Shown here in pieces: positions 57,231-64,000 of a DNA stretch of 64,000 nucleotides; position 1 is the stretch's first letter; each line of letters begins with the position of its first letter. Source of the DNA: Sapria himalayana (Eukaryota; Streptophyta; Magnoliopsida; Malpighiales; Rafflesiaceae); NCBI GenBank assembly GCA_029783825.1, contig JAREIK010003353.1, positions 1-64,000 of the forward strand, given 5' to 3'. The translations under genes and the position numbers were made by a program. The notes below the pieces were generated by a model that saw nothing but the letters and a program-made list of their open reading frames with translations, had not been told where the DNA came from and made no database searches.

Positions 57231-58918
57231 AGTATGTTTCCAAATTTGAGATCCATTGCTAATGGTTTTATTCTATTAGTGTCATTGTTAATTTGATATT
57301 TTGCTCTCATATATGATGTCCAAAGATTATTATTCTCTTTTATCCTCCACCATCTCTTGTATGTCCATGCTTCATCTATCTCTTCTAACCTAGTAAATCC
57401 TAACCCCACTTCTTCTTTGGAAAGCAAAGATCTTTCCATTTGATCCAATGACAATTCATTCTACCATTTTTCTTTCCACAAAGAAAATTAGCTAGTTCTC
57501 CTTCTATTTTTCTTATGAAAAATTTAGGTGGCTGCATCACCATTAGGTTGTGCATTAATGTACTTTGCAGCACATGTGTTATAAGTGTAATTCTTTTGTA
57601 TTCAACGATTTAGTTTTCCAGCCCACAATCTTGTTCCTCAACATAACAATCAAGAAATCTAAGTGCTCTAATTTATACCTACCTTCATATAATGAGCACC
57701 CAAGATAGGATAGAGCTCCTTTTTAGGCAAGAGAAGCTTGTATTTTATTTTATCCAATGTATTTGGTTGAGAAGAGCTTTTTTGATATTTTAAATTGGCA
57801 TTTGTTTCTAATGAGCACAAGACCCATTTCTTCTTCCATCGTTTGAAAATTTTCATTAGATTCTTTATGGATTGATTATTACCATTGGTGAACAAAATGA
57901 TATCGTCTGCATAAGCTAGACAACTAATCTAAGGGGTATTTTTATGTTGCCTAAAAGTGTATATCTCCCCTTTATTTATTTTAGTTTTCAAGCTAACAAT
58001 AAATAATTCCAAGTATATGTTAAAAAGAGAAGGTGATAGTGGATCTCCTTGTCTTAACCCTTGGGTGGGCTTAAACTCTTTCCCCTTCTCCCCATTTATA
58101 ATGATACTGAACTAAGTACTCGAAATACATCTAAATATTAATTTTATCCATGCTTTTACAAAGCCCATTTTTCTCATGGAAAAACATAGAACCTACCAAT
58201 CTACTCTATCAAATTCTTTTGATAGGTCTAATTTGAAGATTACATTATGCCCTCTAGATTTGGAGGATAACTCTTTCAAAAGTTCTTTAGCCAGGGATAT
58301 ATTTTTCAAAATCAATCTATTTTTCATAAATCCTAATTGTTCATTTGAAATAATTGTAGGAAGAATAAATCATAGTCTATTTTGCAGCAGTTTTGCCAAA
58401 ATTTTATATATAGAATTACATAGGCTAATGGGCCGATAGTCTTCACCTTTTTGATGATTTTTCTTTTTAGGAATAAGGACTATGTAAGTTAGTGCCCACT
58501 TTTTATTTATTTCTGCACTACAGAAGAACCAATGAATCACATTAATAATAACTTGTTTAATTATACCCCAGCAAGCTTGATAAAATTTAAAATTCCAGCA
58601 GTCTGGACTAGCTGTGATATCCTTATTCATGCTAAATATAATGTTTTTGATTTCTTTCTCTTTTGGGAATTCCATTAGTTTCCTATTGTCTTCATCATAA
58701 AATCTATTATTTCTATTTTGTATAAATTTATGTCCTTGCAGCCTATTATAATCGCATAATAGTGATTTATATATGTCTTCTAGAATCTCTTTAATATCTG
58801 ACTTATTTTCTATCAATATTCCTTCATTATTTATTAAACCATTTATCTTATGCTTTTGGGTCTTGATTTTCAAGCCCATCTGAAAAATTTTGTATTTTGG
58901 TCTTACTCTTTTAACCAT
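57220..58918 (-). pseudogene. LINE-8 ORF2 reverse transcriptase, degenerate
   Basis: 58370-58918 is a 182-codon frame with SMNKDITASPDCWNFKFYQA, YIVLIPKKKNHQKGEDYRPI and SLCNSIYKILAKLLQNRL. The AYADDIIL box is intact at 57902-57913. 57227-57454 covers the thumb (LSKEEVGLGFTRLEEIDEAW, WWRIKENNNLW). Glycine to Ser and Cys changes in the usual GPDG block (here SPDC) would harm activity even without the frame breaks. Confidence 0.84.
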
Positions 58919-58949
58919 TTTACTTTTGCTTTCTATTTCCAGAAAATTT

Positions 58950-59850
58950 TTCCATGTGTAATTTCAATTTAAGTTCATCTTGTGCCTTATTAAGCTCACA
59001 TAAATTGCTTGTGGTATTATTTCTTTCATATTCTATTTTGAGACTTTCAATTTTTTGTTATGTTTCTATAATACTTTTATTGATGTTGCCAAACTTATTT
59101 TTATTCCAGTTAATTAAATGTGATTTTAGTCTATCTAGTTTAATAGTGAAGATTTGATTCAAATTACCCTTAGCTAGAAGCACCCAAGACTCTTTAACTG
59201 TGTCTTGGAAGTCATCATGTAGACACCACATATTTTGAAAATTAAATGCAGTGTTTTTCTTTTTTGGGTTTTAGTTGGATATAAGAAGAGGTTTATGATA
59301 TGAACAGGTTCTGTTCAGATCCCTAACCCCTATATTCTAAAAAGAATCTAGCAACTTAGAATTAAATAGGACTCTATCCAGTCTAGACCAGATAGCTCCT
59401 TTCTTTTTATGATTATTAGTCTATGTGAAGTTTTAACCTAAAAAGCTAGCCTCTAATAAATTAAATCTAGTGATTGTCTCATTGAAGTGATCATTAGCTT
59501 GTAAATTTATTGGTCTGCCACCTTTTTTTCCAATGCATTTCAAATAGTATTAAAGTCTCCTCCTATTATCCATGGTGTGTTTTTTAATGTTGTATCCTCC
59601 ATGATTTTCCAAAGTTATTTCCAATTTTCTTTGAAATTGCTAGCATAAACTACTGAAATAATTGCTAGATTGCTCTTATTTAGGCTGAGATTTATAATTT
59701 GTTCGAATTCCTCAAGCATTGTGATATTCATAAAGGCTTTCCACATCACCCATATTTTACTAACTTTATTAGAGCAAGCATTTGTGAAACCTAAGTTGTT
59801 CTTATATTCTTCCACCTGCTTATTATCTATAATAGGTTCAGTTAACATTA
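58950..59850 (-). pseudogene. LINE-8 ORF2 endonuclease, catalytic Asp of SDH replaced
   Basis: 59615-59848 has NLAIISVVYASNFKENWK. WIIGGDFN is at about 59549-59570. The C-terminal motif reads CSYHKPLL (about 59286-59306) where the other copies have SDH(S/I/C)PLL, so the conserved Asp is Tyr through a single base change. The coiled linker to RT is at 58950-59150. Frames are broken. Confidence 0.82.
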
Positions 59851-59879
59851 ATAGTTAAATTTTGTAGTTTTAGATTGAT

Positions 59880-60143
59880 TACCCTTACCTTCCACATTGA
59901 GCTACCCTTGTTTATTTATGGGTTTGTACACCCATTTCTTTTTTTTCTTGCTCGGGTTCTCTGTGTTCAGTTTATCCCAAGACTTAGCCATACATTCATC
60001 TATTGAATGGCCCTTTTTTTACACTACCCACAATAGCTAGAGGGCTATTAAGGGATGATAGGCTGACAATAGCCTATTTCTTTGTTCTGCCAATTCCATA
60101 TCCTTTGCAGGATAGGAGCTTGTAAGTTAACATCAATGCAAAC
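59880..60143 (-). pseudogene. LINE-8 ORF1 C-terminal part with CCHC knuckle, cut by gypsy-2
   Basis: Minus-strand sense VCIDVNLQAPIL (about 60095-60140) matches the IEINCKLL block of LINE-1. The zinc knuckle follows near 60000-60040 as YCG, a stop, CKK and, after a one-base slip in an A run, a GHSIDEC-like piece. It shows that gypsy-2 inserted inside ORF1 just upstream of the knuckle. Confidence 0.72.
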
Positions 60144-62858
60144 TATAACACCTATTTTCAAACACATTTCATTCAAACCATTTCAAATATGCGGAAGCAT
60201 TTTTTTTTTCGTTCGCTACTATAGGCCCATAATCATTTAAACAAATCACTTACAAAATAGCATACCATGCCTTTCAAAATATTACACAACATTATTTCGT
60301 AATTTACTATTTTAAAAATACAAAATAAAGTCATGCTCAAAATGATATTAATGCATTTGACAGAGCATACTCCTCAATTCTTTCTCAATGACTATGTGCT
60401 TCTCGATCTTGCCTCTTCCCCCTTACACTATCTATCACTCGGTAGCTACGCATTGGTAAAACAATACGCTAAGCATTTTCATGCTTAGTGGTTCTATACA
60501 AATCCATTCTTCAGTTTCAGTTAAAACAAATCATGCAATTTAGCAATTCAATACTTTCAAACCTTTATGGATAATTAATGTAAATACAATACATATACTT
60601 GTTATATATACAATCAGTTACAATTCATTGATCATCCCAAAATACACTTTCATATTCAATAAATCATGCATTTTACAATGCTCTTTTCAATTCCAATATT
60701 TCACAATTTCAAATCAATTCAAATATAGTCACAAATTAAATTCAGTTATGCAATTCAATTCATTTGTGCAATTCAATTCAATTCAATAATGCCAATAAGT
60801 TCAATTATACCAATCAGTTCAATTATGTCCATCAGTTCAATTATGCCCATCAGTTCAATTATGCCCTTAATGAATTTAACCTTTGTCTTCGTTATACCGG
60901 ATATCAGAGTCACTGGCATGGTCCCGCTGGGCTGCAGGCCGGTATAAAAATGGTTTTATAACACAGTACAGTTCCGCTGGGCTACTGACTGGTTATAACA
61001 ATCAAATAGTGAACACTACCAATACGGTCCCGCTGGGCTGCTGATCGGAGTGACATATCAATAAAATCGTTCGCAGTACTACTATTTTGAATTCTATTGG
61101 TATACCAATCTATCCTTAATACGAACCAAATGGTTAATATTCTATTAAGGGCGTTCAAATCTTTTATAGCAAAGTACAATACAATTTGTACATTTGTATA
61201 AATAGTTCACTTTTAATAGTCATAAAATTTTCATATGCAAACATTTTACAATCAATTTATTTAAATCATTTAAAACCATTCAATATGTCTTTCTTATTCA
61301 TTTAGAACAAGTATTTCAAATATTGAAACGAGAATAAGAAAAGGTAGAACACACATTCAAAAACTTGAAACAAGGAATGGAAGTTGATAGAACAAACCCA
61401 AAAAGATTGTCGTCCTTTAATTCCCATTCTCGGAATCTCGACCTCAACTTTGACATTCCTCCCCATTAATCCCTAATCCATCGCACATATTTCACAATTA
61501 ATGAATAACCAAAGTAAAATCATTTGTGCATTCTAGGATTTTTGGTTAGGGTTATCTACCCAATACACCTTCACTTGCTAAATTTTTTTTTTGGATTAAT
61601 TGAATCATATTTAGCTCATACATCCTTCACAAAAATTATAGCTATATTAGTATATTTGTAGTAGGAATTTGAATCATCTACTTTGGATCACCCAAATACA
61701 AGTTATGGCATTTTTATGCCAAACTGGTCGGTATGCCCAATTCACTCGGTTACCTACTGTTTTTCTCAATTTCAGGGATTTATCTTCATAAATTGGTAAT
61801 GGTACGTTCTACTCATTTGAAGATATGGTTCTAAGGTTTCCCCTCCAATTGGAATCATCCAATTTGGATCCCAAAAACTCAAGTTATGGAATTTTATATT
61901 CAGACTACTCTAATTTTCAAAACAGAAGCAAGTTTTTTTTTTCTTTCTTGCACATAGCTCTCCTTTCGAAAGATTTATGGGCACTTTGGGTTTATAAATA
62001 GTATACCAATTTTCAAGTAAATTATTCTCCTAGAAGTCTAGTTTACCTAGAAATTTGAATCACTCAATTAGGATATGAAATGACTAAGTTATGGCCAAAA
62101 CAAAAACATGGGTTTTGGAAAATTTTGACAGCATCTCCTTTGAAATACCATAAATTCCATCTTAGTGATTTTCTTCCAAAACACCTCAAAATTCAAAATT
62201 AATCATGTCAATCACTCTTAATAACATCCTAATATCATCCTAAACCAATCACAAGCAAATCACATGGATGATTTAGGGTTTTCCGAACTCAAAGATCATA
62301 AAAAATAAATTCTAGAGTTTATTCACATACATTGAATCACTTGGAAACCCTTGGCCTAGCCTTCTCCTTTAACAACCTTGTAAGTTCTTGCACAAATCTT
62401 TTGATTTTTTCTACAAAACCCTAGCTTCCTCTCTTTGCTCCTCTCTTCTCTCCCAAACACGTTTTTTTTTATCTAATGAGCTTTTAGACTAAATTTTGGT
62501 CTTTAAATCACTTCTCATATAAGGCATTGGTTAGCCTACAAAACCCATTTAGATTTAAGTTATCCAGAAAATGCTATATAGCCCATACATCCTTCTATTT
62601 GCACTTCAAATTTTCTCATATTCACTCTTAGACACATAAACATATTCACAAATGACCTTTAGGTCCTGATTTTATAAGTTTCCACTTTTGCTCTTGACAT
62701 TTGGGTAAATTTTCGGGTTTAATCTTTTAAATCACTTATCAAATAATAATTAATATTCATTTAATAATTTTCAGAAATACCCATGTTTGACTCAATTTAT
62801 ACCTGAATATATAATAAAATTATAAAAAAAAAATTTAGGGTATTTTTGGGGCATTACA
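60144..62858 (-). repeat. 3' LTR of gypsy-2 (about 2.7 kb)
   Basis: On the minus strand the LTR starts TGTAATGCCCC (62858) just after the PPT and ends AGGTGTTATA (60144), where the canonical last CA reads TA. The end resembles GGTGTCACA of gypsy-1. It contains three copies of a GGTCCCGCTGGGCTGC word (plus strand 60920, 60970, 61026). The right end is certain; the left end is placed where LINE-8 ORF1 sense begins. Confidence 0.82.
60890..61060. repeat. Three diverged ~53-bp repeats in the gypsy-2 LTR
   Basis: GGTCCCGCTGGGCTGC at 60920-60935 and 61026-61041 and GTTCCGCTGGGCTAC at 60971-60985, each followed by a (C/T)(T/A)G(A/G)(C/T)(C/T)GG-like piece. This is the only GC-rich spot in an AT-rich LTR and may belong to its promoter or R/U5 part. 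The role is inferred. Confidence 0.8.
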
Positions 62859-62860
62859 AC

Positions 62861-62872
62861 TCTCCCCTACTT
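62861..62872 (-). promoter_or_regulatory. Polypurine tract of gypsy-2
   Basis: GTAGGGGAGAGT on minus lies directly in front of the TGTAATG LTR start. It is the usual plus-strand primer in LTR retrotransposons and confirms the 3' LTR assignment. Confidence 0.82.
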
Positions 62873-62892
62873 AAGAAATTTCGTCCTCAAAA

Positions 62893-64000
62893 TTATCTTG
62901 GATGAATAGTTGCGAGTTTCCGCATTGTTTCTTCACTTTCCCAAGTGGCTTCCTCGGTTTTATGGTTTCTCCACAACACTTTGACTAATGGAATCTTCTT
63001 GTTCCGCAATTCTTTCACTTCACAAGCCAAAATCTCTACTGGCTCTTCGTCATCGGTCAAATTTGGTCTCAGCTCAATTATCTCCGTAGAGACTACATGT
63101 GACGGGTCTGATCGGTACCTCCGTAGCATGGACACATGAAACACACTATGGATCTTTTCCAATTCCGAAGGTAATGCTAATCTGTATGCTAATGGACCCA
63201 CTTTTTCAATTACTTCATACGGTCCAATAAATGTAGGGCTCAACTTGCCCTTTTTCCCAAATCTCATCACTTTCTTCCAAGGTGATACTTTCAAAAATAC
63301 TTTATCGTCGATCTCGAATCGAATATCTTTTCTTTTCAAGTCGGCGTAGGAATTTTGTCTATCCGTCACTACCTTTAGCCTTTCTCTGATCATTTTCACT
63401 TTCTCTTCGGTCTCCTGAATCAAGTCGGGACCAATTACTTTCTTTTCACTCAACTCGGTCCAACACACTGGTGTTCTGCATTTTCTTCCATATAATGCCT
63501 CGCAAGGTGTCATTCTAATGCTCGATTGGAAGCTGTTATTGTACACGAATTCAACTAAAGGAATGTGTCTATCCCAACTATCCTCATAGTCGATTACACA
63601 ACTCATTAGCATATCCTCCATAATCTAGATCACTCTCTCTGACTGTCCATCCGTCTGCGGGTGGAATGCTGTACTAAAATTTAGTCGAGTGCCCAAGCTC
63701 TCTTGCAATTTTCCCCAAAATCTCAAAGTAAACCTCGAATCTCAGTCTGAAATAATGGATATAGGAATCCCATGTAACCGAACTATTTCCTTGATATACA
63801 GCTCAGCTAGCTTGTCAAGTGAATAGTCGGTTCTCACTGGTAGAAAATGAGCTGACTTGGTCAATCGGTCCACTACAACCCAAACTGAATCATGTTTTCT
63901 CCTTGTCAATGGTACCCCAACTACAAAATCCATGCTAATTTGGTCCCATTTCCACTTTGGTATTCTGATAGGTTGTAATAATCCCGAAGGAACTTGATGC
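62893..64000 (-). pseudogene. gypsy-2 pol C-terminus: integrase and chromodomain-like tail, two nonsense changes
   Basis: One minus-strand frame runs from the window edge to a stop at 62893. It has SMDFVVGVPLTRRKHDSVWV and VDRLTKSAHFLP (first catalytic Asp region), then SIISD at 63745, the [13 protein letters not shown] block with the catalytic-type Glu, the PCEALYGRKCRTPVCWTE block, SPTFIGPYEVIEKVG, LPSELEKIHSVFHVSMLRRY and a chromodomain-like end VLWRNHKTEEATWE. Two in-frame stops interrupt it: TGA at 63742-63744 and TAG at 63625-63627. Each can be explained by one C-to-T change in the coding strand. The frame is otherwise open. It inserts element cDNA into the genome in this family. Confidence 0.9.

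Larger units (their letters stand above)
54725..60143 (-). mobile_element. LINE-8: long L1-type element, interrupted in ORF1 by gypsy-2
   Basis: Antisense LINE with its 3' tail at 54725 against array VIII. Order on minus from the right: ORF1 end (60143-59900), endonuclease (about 59850-58950), RT (about 58918-57220), zf-RVT (about 57230-56880), RNase H (about 56820-56150) and 3' UTR (about 56150-54725). The N-terminal ORF1 part should lie beyond gypsy-2, outside the window. All domains are recognisable and all frames are broken. Confidence 0.9.
60144..64000 (-). mobile_element. Ty3/gypsy-2: LTR retrotransposon, 3' part, continuing beyond the window
   Basis: Antisense element with 3' LTR (60144-62858), polypurine tract (62861-62872) and the integrase end of pol (62893-64000). 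It is inserted in LINE-8 ORF1. CAAAC at 60139-60143 is the expected left half of a 5-bp TSD; the right half is outside the window. The pol part is much better preserved than in gypsy-1, which suggests a younger insertion. Confidence 0.92.

Noticed and set aside
60764..60961. 65-codon plus ORF rich in Asn/Phe/Tyr
   Set aside because: It comes from a short AATTCAATT-type repeat in the gypsy-2 LTR and is antisense to the element.

Overview
The window looks like nuclear, repeat-dominated, AT-rich DNA from a flowering plant. The basis is the mobile-element families: L1-type LINEs whose ORF1 carries a DUF4283-like domain and a CCHC knuckle and whose ORF2 ends in a plant-style zf-RVT plus RNase H; Ty3/gypsy elements with an initiator-Met tRNA primer binding site; and a TGYTAG...CTAACA solo LTR of Ty1/copia type. 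I cannot name the species. I found no host protein-coding gene, tRNA or rRNA. Almost every coding signal is a broken retrotransposon.

Layout. 1-2570: 5' part of LINE-1 (minus). 2571-5063: TTCTTCTTA-type array I. 5064-11521: LINE-2, near full length (minus). 11522-12463: array II. 12464-17666: Ty3/gypsy-1 (plus; 5' LTR, PBS, gag, protease, RT, RNase H, start of integrase, then truncated). 17667-27146: LINE-3 (minus), split by the younger 5'-truncated LINE-4 at about 18900-23430, which has a 14-bp target-site duplication. 27147-32044: array III. 32120-32474: inverted LINE fragment (LINE-5). 32475-43556: about 9 kb of GATA/GACA-type array, interrupted by a copia-type solo LTR (33698-35147, TSD AGATA) and by a 519-bp insertion with a LINE 3' tail (36102-36620, 17-bp TSD). 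43557-43873: mixed boundary. 43874-44742: array V. 44743-47247: LINE-6 (minus), with a partial duplicate to 47636. 47637-49405: array VI. 49406-49974: unassigned island. 49975-52522: array VII. 52523-53010: LINE-7, a 3' stub. 53011-54724: array VIII. 54725-60143: LINE-8 (minus). 60144-64000: Ty3/gypsy-2 (minus; 2.7-kb 3' LTR plus integrase, continuing past the window), inserted in the ORF1 of LINE-8.

The main observation is the relation between the LINE family and the nonamer arrays. Every LINE 3' end that meets an array (four junctions) and every preserved LINE 5' end (three junctions) lies in the same orientation: the LINE sense strand is minus and the T-rich array strand is plus. This is the geometry expected if the T-rich array strand primes reverse transcription on the LINE poly(A) tail. 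The arrays keep one strand polarity over about 52 kb and share long higher-order variants. The picture is one or a few ancestral arrays that grew, duplicated internally and were repeatedly invaded by one LINE family. The LINE in GATA DNA is in the other orientation. All calls are from reading alone; no database search was possible.
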